DNA of 64,000 bases. Origin: Taishania pollutisoli. GTDB lineage: Bacteria; Bacteroidota; Bacteroidia; Flavobacteriales_D; Crocinitomicaceae. Under the pieces are notes generated by a model that ran no database searches, was not told the origin of the DNA, and saw only the letters and a program-made list of their open reading frames with translations. Below, one piece after another: positions 42,434 through 52,379 of this stretch; position 1 is the first letter of the stretch, and each line of letters begins with the position of its first letter. The translations under genes were made by a program, and so were the position numbers. The stretch is taken from the NCBI RefSeq assembly GCF_014518315.1, contig NZ_JACVEL010000001.1:310001-374000 (forward strand). The letters are read 5' to 3'.

Positions 42434-43696
42434 ATGACATTTCTCCCCAAAAAAATATACCTGAACGGTTCTGATTGTTTTCACCTGATGCTGGAAAAAA
42501 GCAGGGAATTGACCCGGGAAGGTAATAACCAGTTTTACCTCTGTGTACAACTACAGACACGCGAAGCATTGGAAACAATCGAACAAACTGTTCAACAATC
42601 TCCACTGCTCGACTGGATTGCAAATATACGGTTGATCAATCCGCAGATCGGAGTTCCGTTTTTCAGGTATATGAACCAGGGAAATACCTTAACAGTCCGG
42701 CATCACGAAAATTTTACAGAACAATTTCCGGCACAGCTACTCAACGACACACTTTCCCTTAAGAACAATTCCTTTTTCAGAATAGACGCCTATTCATTTA
42801 ATGGAAAACAGTACCTGCTTCTCACTTTCCACCATGTTTTATTTGATGGAAAAGGGGCAGGAATGATGCTGCAGCACCTCACCGGGCAATTACCGGTTGA
42901 TAACACAACTTTCAGCAGTCTGTTTCCACAACAACTCAAGTGGAAAAATCCGCTTCGTCAGTGGCAAAACCTCATTCGGGTAAAAAAGCAGGTTGAACAG
43001 ACAAATAAAGCAGAAACTGCCTATCTGGAAGTTAAAAATAACCGGGAAACGGGTTTTGGCATGACTTCACACCTTTTTTCAGAAGAGGAAACCGCGTTCA
43101 TCCGCGAAAATGCCATAAAAAACGGAGTTCGTTTCGGATTAAACTTCTTCCAGGTGGCCTGTATCGCAAAAGCATTCCGAACAGTACTTACAGAAACAGA
43201 TTCGCAATGGGTTCCAATCCCATACAACGGTAGAAAACGAGGAGTACCCGGGGCCATTATCTCGAATCACACCTCCTTTATTTTCCACCGGTTAAATGTC
43301 ACACCGGAAACATCTTTACGCGAAATTGCAGTACAACTGCAGCAGCAGATGAACGAACAATTAAAATGCGGACTACCGGAAAAATACAACGACTTGTTAC
43401 AGTTAATGCGTTTTTTCCCTGCCTGGTTCAATCATTTGGTAACCACTCAATCATCCAAAGGAAAAATTGCAAGTTTCCTGTATTCCTCGACAGAAGCTGG
43501 AGAAAAAGAAAACACGGAATTGGTGAAACAACAATGGATTTTACCTCCGTTTTCTTACCCTCCGGGATTCACAGTCAATTTCTACACCTACCACAACCGG
43601 TTGAATTTTCACATTGTTTTTTCGCGAAAACACGTTGATTCTGAACAGATCAACACCTTTAAAACAACCCTGATTCATTTACTTACACAAAAGTAA
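42434..43696 (+). CDS. Condensation-domain-like acyltransferase (HHxxxDG)
   Basis: Acyltransferase of the chloramphenicol-acetyltransferase/condensation superfamily. The 420-residue protein has the catalytic motif HHVLFDG (residues 133-139), with His134 as base, as in NRPS condensation domains, wax ester synthases and PapA-type acyltransferases. A downstream region ending in RKRGVPGAIISNHTSFIF resembles the second-domain latch. Stand-alone members usually move an acyl group from a carrier protein or CoA to an alcohol or amine, and the preceding ACP is the natural donor (inference). The start at 42434 is preferred; an in-frame start at 42353 would overlap the ACP gene. Confidence 0.82.
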   Translation: MTFLPKKIYLNGSDCFHLMLEKSRELTREGNNQFYLCVQLQTREALETIEQTVQQSPLLDWIANIRLINPQIGVPFFRYMNQGNTLTVRHHENFTEQFPAQLLNDTLSLKNNSFFRIDAYSFNGKQYLLLTFHHVLFDGKGAGMMLQHLTGQLPVDNTTFSSLFPQQLKWKNPLRQWQNLIRVKKQVEQTNKAETAYLEVKNNRETGFGMTSHLFSEEETAFIRENAIKNGVRFGLNFFQVACIAKAFRTVLTETDSQWVPIPYNGRKRGVPGAIISNHTSFIFHRLNVTPETSLREIAVQLQQQMNEQLKCGLPEKYNDLLQLMRFFPAWFNHLVTTQSSKGKIASFLYSSTEAGEKENTELVKQQWILPPFSYPPGFTVNFYTYHNRLNFHIVFSRKHVDSEQINTFKTTLIHLLTQK

Positions 43697-43777
43697 CGGA
43701 TTCGGGATGCCTTCTTTTACCATCCTGTTTCCTGCTTAATTCCTTGATTAAAACATTTCGAAGTGTAGTTATATTCT

Positions 43778-43785
43778 TATATTTG
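43778..43785 (+). promoter_or_regulatory. Putative -7 box (TATATTTG) for the acyl-CoA carboxylase gene
   Basis: Exact TAnnTTTG match, followed by TG, about 50 bp before the ATG at 43835. Confidence 0.5.
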
Positions 43786-43834
43786 TGTCCACTCAAAACA
43801 ACGAAGGAGTAGTATTAAACAGACAACTATTAGA

Positions 43835-45376
43835 ATGGATAAAAATCAGGATTTACTCGCTCGAAGAGAAGCCGCTCAAGTGGGAGGCGGACAAGCAAGA
43901 ATAGACAAACAACACCAAGGTGGAAAATTAACGGCACGTGAACGTGTGACGCTTTTATTGGACGAAGGTTCCTTCCAGGAAATCGGTCAGTTTGTTGAAC
44001 ACAGAGCAACGTCTTTCGGATTGGACAAGCAAAAGTTTCCGGGAGATGGAGTCATCACAGGATACGGAACAATTCACGGTCGTCTGGTTTACATTTTCTC
44101 ACAAGACTTTACGGTTTTGGGAGGTTCTCTTTCAGAAACACATGCTGCCAAGATTTGCAGAATAATGGACCTGGCAATGAAAAACGGAGCACCGGTTATC
44201 GGGTTAAACGACTCGGGAGGGGCGCGTATCCAGGAAGGTGTGGTTTCATTAGCAGGATATGCTGATATTTTCTATCGAAATACACGGGCATCAGGAGTCA
44301 TTCCTCAAATTTCCGTGATCATGGGACCCTGTGCCGGTGGAGCGGTTTATTCTCCGGCCCTGACAGATTTCATTTTCATGGTAGAAGACACCTCCTATAT
44401 GTTTGTAACGGGACCGAATGTTGTGAAAACGGTAACCCATGAAGAAGTTAGTTCCGAAGACCTGGGAGGAGCAAAAGCGCATGCCGAAAAATCCGGGGTG
44501 AACCATTTTACAGCTTCAAATGATGTAGAATGCCTGAAGAAAGTAAGAGATCTGGTTACTTATATGCCTCAGAATGCACGTGAGTTGCCTCCTCAGCCGT
44601 CAACATTTGAATTTAACCCGTCAAAACTGGAAACAATCAAATCCGTTTTACCGGACAATACCAATCTTCCATACGACATACGAAAAGTGATCGACTCCGT
44701 TATTGATGACCATTCTTTCCGTGAAGTACATGAAGATTTTGCGAAAAACATCGTTGTCGGGTTTGCCCGCATCGAAGGAAAAACAGTAGGAATCGTTGCC
44801 AATCAACCTGCTGCATTAGCGGGTGTACTGGACATTGACGCCTCAAGAAAAGGAGCGCGATTTGTCCGTTTCTGCGATTCATTCAATATTCCGTTACTGG
44901 TGTTTGAAGATGTTCCCGGATTCTTACCCGGAACAGACCAGGAATGGAGGGGAATCATTACGCACGGAGCCAAATTGTTGTACGCATTCTCAGAAGCTAC
45001 GGTTCCGAGAATTACTGTAATCACGCGCAAAGCGTACGGAGGGGCTTTTGACGTAATGAATTCCAAATCCATCGGGGCTGATTTGAACTTTGCATGGCCT
45101 ACCGCTGAAATCGCTGTGATGGGTGCGAAAGGAGCAGCAGAAATCATTTTTAAACGTGAAATTTCTGAAGCTGCAAACCCGGAAGAAAAATGGAAAGAAA
45201 AAGAAGCTGAATACGCGGAATTATTTGCTAATCCATACCGTGCCGCAGAACGCGGAATTGTAGACGATGTTATTCTTCCTGAGGAAACACGCGCAAAAGT
45301 AATTGCAGGATTCAAGATGCTCGAGAACAAAGCAGAAACACTTCCTTATAAAAAACACGGAAACATCCCGCTTTAA
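43835..45376 (+). CDS. Acyl-CoA carboxylase beta subunit (carboxyltransferase)
   Basis: Carboxyltransferase subunit of a biotin-dependent acyl-CoA carboxylase, most like propionyl-CoA carboxylase beta or methylmalonyl-CoA decarboxylase alpha. The 513-residue protein has [17 protein letters not shown] near the start, [20 protein letters not shown], the first oxyanion block [37 protein letters not shown], and the second-half [28 protein letters not shown] and [14 protein letters not shown]. Biotin-bearing and biotin carboxylase subunits are not nearby. It is transcribed from its own promoter and followed 8 bp later by ferrochelatase, likely by chance co-transcription. Confidence 0.92.
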   Translation: MDKNQDLLARREAAQVGGGQARIDKQHQGGKLTARERVTLLLDEGSFQEIGQFVEHRATSFGLDKQKFPGDGVITGYGTIHGRLVYIFSQDFTVLGGSLSETHAAKICRIMDLAMKNGAPVIGLNDSGGARIQEGVVSLAGYADIFYRNTRASGVIPQISVIMGPCAGGAVYSPALTDFIFMVEDTSYMFVTGPNVVKTVTHEEVSSEDLGGAKAHAEKSGVNHFTASNDVECLKKVRDLVTYMPQNARELPPQPSTFEFNPSKLETIKSVLPDNTNLPYDIRKVIDSVIDDHSFREVHEDFAKNIVVGFARIEGKTVGIVANQPAALAGVLDIDASRKGARFVRFCDSFNIPLLVFEDVPGFLPGTDQEWRGIITHGAKLLYAFSEATVPRITVITRKAYGGAFDVMNSKSIGADLNFAWPTAEIAVMGAKGAAEIIFKREISEAANPEEKWKEKEAEYAELFANPYRAAERGIVDDVILPEETRAKVIAGFKMLENKAETLPYKKHGNIPL

Positions 45377-45384
45377 TTAATCCC

Positions 45385-46407
45385 ATGAACAAGACCGGAG
45401 TTTTATTGATACAGTTGGGGACACCGGACAGTCCGAGCAAGAGAGACGTCCGCCCTTATTTAACGGAATTTCTGAATGACAGAAGGGTAATTGACCTGTC
45501 CTGTCTGAAACGGACCCTGTTAGTCAATTGCATCATCGTTCCCTTCCGGACAAAGAATTCATCAAAAATATACAAAGAACTGTGGGAGATCGGAAAAGGT
45601 GTCTCTCCACTGTTGGTGTATACGGAAAATCTCCGCAAGAAAGTAGCTGCCCGCTTAGCTGACCAGGCGGATGTATATGTTGCCATGCGGTATAAAAACC
45701 CGTCCATTCCTTCCGTACTGGCGGAAATGAAGAAGAAAAACTATGAAAAGATAGTGATACTTCCCTTGTTCCCGCAATATGCAAGTGCTTCTAATGGCTC
45801 TGCGATTGAAAAAGTAATGGATGAAGTAAAAAAATGGTGGGTCATTCCGAACATCGAATTCATCAGTCAGTTCTGGGATAACGAAGGTTACCTTAATGCA
45901 CTGGTCGAAAATGCCCGGAAACTGAATCCTGAACAACACGACCACATTTTATTTTCCTATCACGGATTACCTGAGTCACAGGTTGATAAAGTACATCCTG
46001 ACTATGCATGTCCCAACCACATTTGCCCCTCAGAATTGACAGGTAAAACCCGCTTCTGTTACAAAGCTACCTGCTATGCCACAACCCGAAAGCTGGCGGA
46101 AAAGTTAGGCTTGCAGGAAAACCAGTATACCGTTTGTTTTCAATCCAGACTTGACGATAAATGGCTCAAACCCTACTCAGATGATGTGATCGCTCAATTA
46201 GGAAAAGAAGGAAAGCGCAAACTCCTGGTGTTTAGTCCTGCATTTGTTGCCGATTGCCTGGAAACATTGGTTGAGATCGGTGTTGAGTACCAGGAACTCC
46301 TGGATGAAAATGGCGGAGGACAGGTAACACTCGTTCCAAGTTGTAATGACAGTGATTTGTTTGTTGACGGACTGGTTGAATTGCTTCATAAATCACTTGT
46401 CCGTTAG
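45385..46407 (+). CDS. hemH: Ferrochelatase
   Basis: Inserts Fe(II) into protoporphyrin IX, the last step of protoheme synthesis, at the cytoplasmic face of the membrane. The 340-residue protein opens KTGVLLIQLGTPDSPSKRDVRPYLTEFL, has the catalytic FSYHGLPES with the metal-binding His, a Cys-rich stretch PNHICPSELTGKTRFCYKAT followed by CYATTRKLAEKL, and FSPAFVADCLETLVEIGVEY near the C-terminus with the catalytic Glu. The Cys cluster may serve as the [2Fe-2S]-type or structural site seen in some bacterial homologs. It is 8 bp downstream of the carboxylase gene. Confidence 0.95.
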   Translation: MNKTGVLLIQLGTPDSPSKRDVRPYLTEFLNDRRVIDLSCLKRTLLVNCIIVPFRTKNSSKIYKELWEIGKGVSPLLVYTENLRKKVAARLADQADVYVAMRYKNPSIPSVLAEMKKKNYEKIVILPLFPQYASASNGSAIEKVMDEVKKWWVIPNIEFISQFWDNEGYLNALVENARKLNPEQHDHILFSYHGLPESQVDKVHPDYACPNHICPSELTGKTRFCYKATCYATTRKLAEKLGLQENQYTVCFQSRLDDKWLKPYSDDVIAQLGKEGKRKLLVFSPAFVADCLETLVEIGVEYQELLDENGGGQVTLVPSCNDSDLFVDGLVELLHKSLVR

Positions 46408-46672
46408 TGTTACGTCCATAAAAACAACCAACAACCTGATAAAAAGTAAATTACATCACCAGACACGTAGTTGTTAATCCAATATTGTCTTGTTTTTGTC
46501 CCCCTGTAAACTTTTTATTAACCTTCCGGTTAACGATCTTTGCTATCGGTTAACATACTCAATTTTTTGCAAAACCGGCTGTATTTAGGATTCCAACAAT
46601 CGATTGATAAAGAACGAAAGAAACTAATGGATATCGGCAACTACGAAAACTAATTTGAGTCTGTTTTTTAAA
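46408..46672. other. Intergenic region with GGTTAAC repeat cluster
   Basis: No gene seen. Between 46518 and 46554 there is a TTAACC/GGTTAA inverted repeat with a 4-nt spacer and a second GGTTAAC in direct orientation exactly 20 bp after the first, flanking GATCTTTG (46535-46542), a -7 box candidate with one mismatch. Confidence 0.4.
46518..46554 (+). promoter_or_regulatory. Putative operator: three GGTTAA half-sites around a -7 box
   Basis: Half-sites at 46518-46523 (inverted), 46528-46534 and 46548-46554 surround the -7-like box at 46535-46542. The 20-bp spacing of the direct pair equals about two helical turns, as expected for a protein bound on one face. No factor can be named. Confidence 0.35.
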
Positions 46673-49600
46673 ATGAAATTTATCGTTATGTTAAAGAACT
46701 TACTGATCGGATGCTGCTTATTGTTTTCAAAAACATTGTTTTCTCAATGTTCAAACTTTGTGGTTGAAGACTTTGATTCATTTGAATACACAACAGTATG
46801 TCCCTATATTATTCCCAATACCACTTATCAGGATTCTCCGCAGCTAAGTCCGGGATTTGGCCCGAGCCGAACGGGAAACAGACATATTTATCTGAACTTT
46901 GCAGACGGTTATACAGGCCCCGCATTTGACCGGCCGTATAATGTATGTATCGGGGGTACCTACCGGATTTCTTTCTATCACCGGGATGCCTGGGGAGGAG
47001 CCAATAATACGACGTTTAATATTTACGATGCCAATAATGTATTGCTATCCTCGCAAACAGTTCCATGGAACGGAACGACATGGAATCACTGGGTGAGTCC
47101 CGAGCTTACAGCAACTACCACCACACTACGGTTAGAGATTGTCAATAACATGGCAAACCAGGGGAACAATGACATGGTAATTGATGATATGTCTCTCGAA
47201 ATATGTTCTCTTAATGAACAAAAAGTGTTGTTGACATGTAGCCTGAATGCTCCTGTAAATCTATTTGACTTATTCTCGCCGGATATGCCGACAACAGGAA
47301 CCTGGACCGGTCCTGCCACACTTGGCAACGGGCATCTGGGAACGTATGATCCTGCTTCAGGAGTAGAAGGCTTATTTACTTATTCCATTAGTGATCCTTC
47401 TCTTTGCTCCGCACCTCAGGGAACTGTATTCGTAAGCGGAGGTTCTCCCATTGATCTGGGAGATGATGTTCATTTTTGTACTGCACAAAACCATACATTA
47501 GATGCAGGAACAGGCTATGATTTCTATAACTGGTCTACGGGCGCAACAACACAAACAATCAGTGTGAATACAACCGGAACATACACTGTGATGGCAGGGA
47601 AATTAGGTGAAAACCTGGTATTAAACGGAGATTTTCAGGGAGGGACAACTGCGGCTTCTAATAATTTTACGAGTAATTATGTCCCGGGAACAGGTGGTAT
47701 TTGGGGTCTTTTATCCAATCCGGGACAATTTGCAATCAGCACCTCTCCTTCCCTTACACACAATAATTTCTCTAATTGCGGAGATCACACATCCGGCAGC
47801 GGAAATATGTTCATTGCCAACGGAGCTTCAACTGCCAATACAACTGTGTGGAGTCAAACCATCAACGTAGATCCCAACCAGGACTACCTGTTCTCTTTCT
47901 GGGCGATGAATGTTACCAATGACCCGAATGTTTCCCAATTACAGCTGTTTGTAAACGGGCAACCGATCGGAGCTCCAAACACGACGCTTGTTACACCCTG
48001 CATCTGGACAGAAATCAATGATGTGTGGAATTCCGGAGGTGCTACTCAGGCAGTGTTAAGCATTGTAAACCAAAGCACCGCAGAGGGAGGAAATGACTTT
48101 GCTATTGACGACATCGTATTTGCACCGTATTGTTCATTCAACGACACCATCAATGTTTCATTTGGTAATCACAACCTCCAGTTAACCGCCAATCATACGA
48201 TTTGTCAAAATAATTCCACCAATTTAGTGGCTCAGGCAACTTCGACAACTGTCAATAACTTTACTTACCACTGGAGTAACATTCCGGATGATATCAGTAC
48301 ACAAACTGTCAGCCCGGCAACTACCACTACCTATACGGTGTATGCCACCGGGGACGATGGTTGTAATACGGCTACGCGAACAGTAACAGTAACTGTTTCC
48401 CCTCGTCCGATGCCAAATGCAGGTGCTGATCAGATTATTTGTATCGGTGATCCGATCAGTTTAACCGGGACTGCTGCCAGTACACAAAATGCCCGTTTCT
48501 GGTCGCATAACATCACTGGTGTACCTGTTACACCAACCATGTCTTACAGTCCGAACACGACCTCGATGACTCCGACTGTGACAACCAATCAGCCCGGAAT
48601 ATACCTGTTTATTCTTACAGAACAAAACACAGCGTGCGGTGTATTCAAAGACACGGTTCAGGTACTGGTATCATCTACTTCACAAACGGTGAATACAACT
48701 GAATTGACGTGTTTTGGTAATAACACCGGAATGATTGCAATCAACAACCCCGATGGTGTTAATTATAGTTTTGATAACGGAACAACCTGGGTTACAAATG
48801 CTACACAAGGAGGTTTTGCAGCAGGAAATTACACGGTATGGTCTGAAAATCAACACGGATGCCGTACCTCTACAAACGTAACGGTAACCCAACCTGCTCC
48901 GCTTTCAATTATCACTTCCAATGATACGACTATTTGTGAAAACGGAACTGCTGTTCTGTCTGCTACAACACCAGGAATAAACGGGAGTTTCTTTCACTGG
49001 GATCATACCGCTGATACCCAGGCATCCCAAAATGTTTCTCCGCAACAAACAACGACTTATTCAGTATACGCAGAGGACGGAAACGGTTGTTTATCAGATA
49101 CGGTGTCAATTATTATTACACTTAGAAACCCGCTTGCAGGAACAATTTCCCCTTACGATACGATTTGCCCTGGATATCCGACTACCATCGGAGTATCTGG
49201 TATTTCCGGAGGGTTGACACCTTACTCTATCACATGGAATTCAGGTGAAAACGGGACAGGAAATGCAATGACTATTTCTGCAAATCCACCTCAAACATAC
49301 ATGTATACAGCTACAATTACGGATGTCTGTGAATCGACGCCTTTGGTGTTATCGACACAAGTGTATGTTGCTCCGCTGCCCGTTCCTTCTATGAGTTCTC
49401 CCGATCCGGCTATTTGCGAACCGGCTTCGTTTACACTGGTCAGCACAACGGATACAGCAATGGCGCAATCCATCAGTTGGTTTATTTCCGACGGACAATT
49501 TTTCATTGACCAGGATTCCATCACCACCGATCCGATGCCCGCAGGAAATTATTCCGTTCAAATGATTGTCACCTCTCTGTTGGGATGCATTGATTCCATT

Positions 49601-50170
49601 ACAAATGTGAATTATCTGACTGTATACCCGCTTCCGGTGGCAAACTTTATCTGGAATCCGAACCCAATCAAGATGTTTGCAACAGATGTAAACCTGATTA
49701 ATCAGTCCATCAATGGGTATTCTTATGAATGGACCTTTGAAGACGGATCAATTCTTTCTTCAACTTTAGAAAATCCAAAAGTGAAATTCCCTGAGGGTAT
49801 TACAGGGCAGTATGAAGCAACATTGATTACAACTACGGAACATGGGTGCAAGGATACCATTACTAAAATCATAGAAGTACTCCCGGAAGTCATCTTATAT
49901 GTTCCGAACACCTTTACTCCTGATGGCGACGAGTTCAATCAACATTGGGGAATTCACATAGAAGGAGTTGATATCTATGGTTTCACACTGGATATTTACA
50001 ATCGCTGGGGGGAACGGATCTGGGAATCAAAAGACCCTTCCGAAACCTGGGACGGGACGTATAACGGAAAATTAGTTCAAGAGGGAACCTATACGTGGAG
50101 CATTCAAGCTAAAGATCGTCTGAATGATGCACGGTATACCTGGAACGGAATTGTCAATGTGCTGAAGTAA
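46673..50170 (+). CDS. Large secreted protein with T9SS type B (CHU_C) C-terminus
   Basis: Predicted exported surface protein of 1165 residues. A signal peptide of about 24 residues ends with FSQ. Two jelly-roll-like carbohydrate-binding modules are suggested (residues ~30-180, with YRISFYHRDAWGGANNTTFN, and ~320-500, with VWSQTINVDPNQDYLFSFW). The middle has repeated Ig-like strands such as YHWSNIPDDISTQTVSPATT and NATQGGFAAGNYTVWSENQH. Residues ~1080-1165 are the gliding-type C-terminal domain (LYVPNTFTPDGDEFNQHWGI to WNGIVNVLK), the T9SS type B signal. In-frame starts also exist at 46655 (TTG) and 46688. Its C-terminal half is paralogous to the minus-strand protein at 53473-56277. Confidence 0.85.
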   Translation: MKFIVMLKNLLIGCCLLFSKTLFSQCSNFVVEDFDSFEYTTVCPYIIPNTTYQDSPQLSPGFGPSRTGNRHIYLNFADGYTGPAFDRPYNVCIGGTYRISFYHRDAWGGANNTTFNIYDANNVLLSSQTVPWNGTTWNHWVSPELTATTTTLRLEIVNNMANQGNNDMVIDDMSLEICSLNEQKVLLTCSLNAPVNLFDLFSPDMPTTGTWTGPATLGNGHLGTYDPASGVEGLFTYSISDPSLCSAPQGTVFVSGGSPIDLGDDVHFCTAQNHTLDAGTGYDFYNWSTGATTQTISVNTTGTYTVMAGKLGENLVLNGDFQGGTTAASNNFTSNYVPGTGGIWGLLSNPGQFAISTSPSLTHNNFSNCGDHTSGSGNMFIANGASTANTTVWSQTINVDPNQDYLFSFWAMNVTNDPNVSQLQLFVNGQPIGAPNTTLVTPCIWTEINDVWNSGGATQAVLSIVNQSTAEGGNDFAIDDIVFAPYCSFNDTINVSFGNHNLQLTANHTICQNNSTNLVAQATSTTVNNFTYHWSNIPDDISTQTVSPATTTTYTVYATGDDGCNTATRTVTVTVSPRPMPNAGADQIICIGDPISLTGTAASTQNARFWSHNITGVPVTPTMSYSPNTTSMTPTVTTNQPGIYLFILTEQNTACGVFKDTVQVLVSSTSQTVNTTELTCFGNNTGMIAINNPDGVNYSFDNGTTWVTNATQGGFAAGNYTVWSENQHGCRTSTNVTVTQPAPLSIITSNDTTICENGTAVLSATTPGINGSFFHWDHTADTQASQNVSPQQTTTYSVYAEDGNGCLSDTVSIIITLRNPLAGTISPYDTICPGYPTTIGVSGISGGLTPYSITWNSGENGTGNAMTISANPPQTYMYTATITDVCESTPLVLSTQVYVAPLPVPSMSSPDPAICEPASFTLVSTTDTAMAQSISWFISDGQFFIDQDSITTDPMPAGNYSVQMIVTSLLGCIDSITNVNYLTVYPLPVANFIWNPNPIKMFATDVNLINQSINGYSYEWTFEDGSILSSTLENPKVKFPEGITGQYEATLITTTEHGCKDTITKIIEVLPEVILYVPNTFTPDGDEFNQHWGIHIEGVDIYGFTLDIYNRWGERIWESKDPSETWDGTYNGKLVQEGTYTWSIQAKDRLNDARYTWNGIVNVLK

Positions 50171-50171
50171 T

Positions 50172-50726
50172 TTATTCCAGCGGGATATTCTTGTAGGTCT
50201 CAATCCATTCAGGATTCGTGACATCGCGCAGTAATTTCCAAAAACTTGTGTCAATGAAAAACTGTGTATCGATGTGGTTCATTCCATAGTGATTGTACAA
50301 ATATTTCTGTTGCTGGGGGCTTGGCAAAAACTGATCCTGACTCCATCCGATCTCATTTCCTCTGTTAAATGGATGATGGCTGAAACGCAGTTTCCATAAA
50401 CTGTCCATTGCAAAACAATACGGCAATTTTTCCAGTGTAATTGAATCCTGGTAGATGCCACCCAATACACCGTTCAACTCAAATAAATCCATCCGGTTCC
50501 GGTTGTAAATACTCGGCCAGTCTCCTGATGCATAATGTACAAATTCTTTGAATGACAATGTTTTCCGGTGCGACTGCATTTGTCCGTCACTAAAGAAAGC
50601 AACAATTGTTAGCATTTGTCCTGTAGACTGGTAAGCAACACGCACACCAAAAACGGTCCGTAGTTCAGCTTTAAACTGGACAGATAAAAACAAAAAGGCC
50701 GATACAACAAGAAATACGGTTCTCAC
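50172..50726 (-). CDS. Hypothetical exported protein
   Basis: Function unknown. The 184-residue protein starts with GTG and has a hydrophobic N-terminal stretch (MRTVFLVVSAFLFLSVQFKA) that is a signal peptide or anchor. The remainder is rich in aromatic residues, with YASGDWPSIYNRNRMD and LRFSHHPFNRGNEIGW segments, and no Cys pair or catalytic motif that I recognise. It converges on the T9SS type B gene, whose stop ends one base away, and no hairpin lies between. No neighbour suggests a role. Confidence 0.65.
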   Translation of the reverse strand: MRTVFLVVSAFLFLSVQFKAELRTVFGVRVAYQSTGQMLTIVAFFSDGQMQSHRKTLSFKEFVHYASGDWPSIYNRNRMDLFELNGVLGGIYQDSITLEKLPYCFAMDSLWKLRFSHHPFNRGNEIGWSQDQFLPSPQQQKYLYNHYGMNHIDTQFFIDTSFWKLLRDVTNPEWIETYKNIPLE

Positions 50727-50829
50727 AATTGCTCTTTTTAGTTGTTAACGTTCAAATGACCGCTTTATTTTTACTGAATAATACGTAAAAAGACTTTAAT
50801 TGGTTACTTTCAGAAAAATACACGGCAAA

Positions 50830-50860
50830 AAAAATACCAGTTTATAAAAACCGGTATTTT
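50830..50860 (-). terminator. Intrinsic terminator after the T9SS type A gene at 50881-52140
   Basis: On the minus strand the stem AAAATACCGGTTT with its complement (one mismatch) is followed by eight T residues, about 20 bp after the stop codon. Confidence 0.82.
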
Positions 50861-50880
50861 GATTGATGAGAGTTTATCAA

Positions 50881-52140
50881 TTAGTGAATGATCAACTTAA
50901 CGGGGGAAAAGTTATTTCCCGACTTGCTTTTCAAAACGAGTAAATAGGTTCCGGATGCCAATTGATCCTCTTCAAAATAGATGATGTGTGTTCCACTCAA
51001 CTGATCCGAAACAGGTCGTTTTAATAATTGTTTTCCACTCAGATCGTAGATAACAATCGCGGCGTCTTCCAAAAGTTCTGGAGCATTCATTATTACTGTA
51101 AATGCCCCCGAAGAAGGATTGGGAAATACCATCAGGTTCTTTTCTTTCGTTTCACAATTGACAACAATGGGGCCGTACACTGTTTCCATCCCGTCAAAAT
51201 CAAATTGACGTAAACGGTAATAAAAAGGGCTGGCAAAGCGTGCAATGTCTTTGAATCCGTATGTTCTTATCACTGTAGAGTTACCATGGGCAGGAACCCG
51301 GGTCACTCGTTCCCAGCTGGCACCGTCTCTACTGTACTCTAAATCAAAATGAGAGGCGTTTTGTTCACTGGCAGTTACCCAGTTTACTTCTGTCCCGTCA
51401 TTTCCACAACCGGCATTAAATTCCTTCAATGCAACAGCTAATGGGTTAGCTCCTGTAATGGTTACATTTCTCAATACCAATCTCCATGCATTCTGGTCAC
51501 TGGAGGTTGCTACATAAATACGGATACGCATTCTGTTTCCGGAAGCAACCGTCACCGGAGTAGCAAGTGTCCACCCCGGAGGAGAGGAAGAGGAGCACGT
51601 AGCTGCAGAAGGGCGACTATAACTGTAACAACTTCCACTGGCCCCTGTCAATGTAAGAGGGTGCTCTGCTGAACAGGTAGATGGGTTTCTGATCCATTGT
51701 GTTGTTGTTCCATGTACCTCATCAACTAACCAACGTACATAACCATATGGAATCGAAGAACTGCAATTTGTGCTTAACGCACCGCTTCCTTCGAACGAAA
51801 ACTGGTTGACTGTAACAGGACCACCTGTATTGTTGGTAAAAGAAAATTCAACATACCGGTTTTGGCTAAGAGCTGTATTTGCATTTAAAGACGGCGCCGG
51901 TGACCCGGTAACTCTCCAGTTCCAGATCCGAAGCCCTGAGCAGCCACAATTCGTTCCAAAATCATACAACAATGTATTAGGGGCGCTGTAACCTGACCCG
52001 AAAGCGACAGGGTGAGCAATAATTCCGGCGCCTCCTGTACCGTTAATATCCGTCGATAAGGGCCAGGATGCAAGCTGTGCGAAACCTAACGAAGAAATGC
52101 CGGAAATCCAGAAGATGATTCCCCATACGTGTGTTTTCAT
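50881..52140 (-). CDS. Secreted protein with T9SS type A sorting domain
   Basis: Exported protein of 419 residues. Signal peptide of about 22 residues ending GFAQ. Residues ~25-240 form a beta-rich region of unknown function, with several Cys residues (GTNCGCSGLRIWNWR and others) and the EFSFTNNTGGPVTVNQFSFE strand pattern. Residues ~260-340 match the WVTASEQNASHFDLEYSRDG block that recurs in T9SS cargo in this window. The C-terminal ~80 residues, beginning VFPNPSSGAFTV, are a T9SS type A sorting domain. The ATG at 52140 was chosen because it opens a clean signal peptide. Probably monocistronic, with a terminator at 50830. Confidence 0.85.
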   Translation of the reverse strand: MKTHVWGIIFWISGISSLGFAQLASWPLSTDINGTGGAGIIAHPVAFGSGYSAPNTLLYDFGTNCGCSGLRIWNWRVTGSPAPSLNANTALSQNRYVEFSFTNNTGGPVTVNQFSFEGSGALSTNCSSSIPYGYVRWLVDEVHGTTTQWIRNPSTCSAEHPLTLTGASGSCYSYSRPSAATCSSSSPPGWTLATPVTVASGNRMRIRIYVATSSDQNAWRLVLRNVTITGANPLAVALKEFNAGCGNDGTEVNWVTASEQNASHFDLEYSRDGASWERVTRVPAHGNSTVIRTYGFKDIARFASPFYYRLRQFDFDGMETVYGPIVVNCETKEKNLMVFPNPSSGAFTVIMNAPELLEDAAIVIYDLSGKQLLKRPVSDQLSGTHIIYFEEDQLASGTYLLVLKSKSGNNFSPVKLIIH

Positions 52141-52223
52141 AATGAATAAGATGCAAGTTTGTTTTTTAAGTAGCCTTATGGATAACCTCCTACACAAATA
52201 GTAATCACCTCATAATGAGCACA

Positions 52224-52231
52224 CAAATTTA
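52224..52231 (-). promoter_or_regulatory. Putative -7 box (TAAATTTG) for the T9SS gene at 50881-52140
   Basis: Exact TAnnTTTG match on the minus strand, about 84 bp before the ATG at 52140. Confidence 0.4.
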
Positions 52232-52328
52232 ATTCATTTAGGTAGTGAAATAAAAATAACGGGTATATCAATGCGTTTTTTATTTAACAATGTCACGGCT
52301 TGCATCACAACGCGGTAACACCAACAAA

Positions 52329-52359
52329 AAAGGCTGTCATCAAAGTGATAACAGCCTTT
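52329..52359 (-). terminator. Intrinsic terminator after mdh
   Basis: On the minus strand AAAGGCTGTTATCA with its complement (one mismatch) forms a stem ending in a T run, 21 bp after the mdh stop. Confidence 0.88.
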
Positions 52360-52379
52360 CAATATGTATAGTCGACGAA

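Noticed and set aside
44803-45330. 175-codon minus-strand frame opposite the acyl-CoA carboxylase gene
   Set aside because: It is antisense to a well-conserved enzyme and shows no family motif or start signal.
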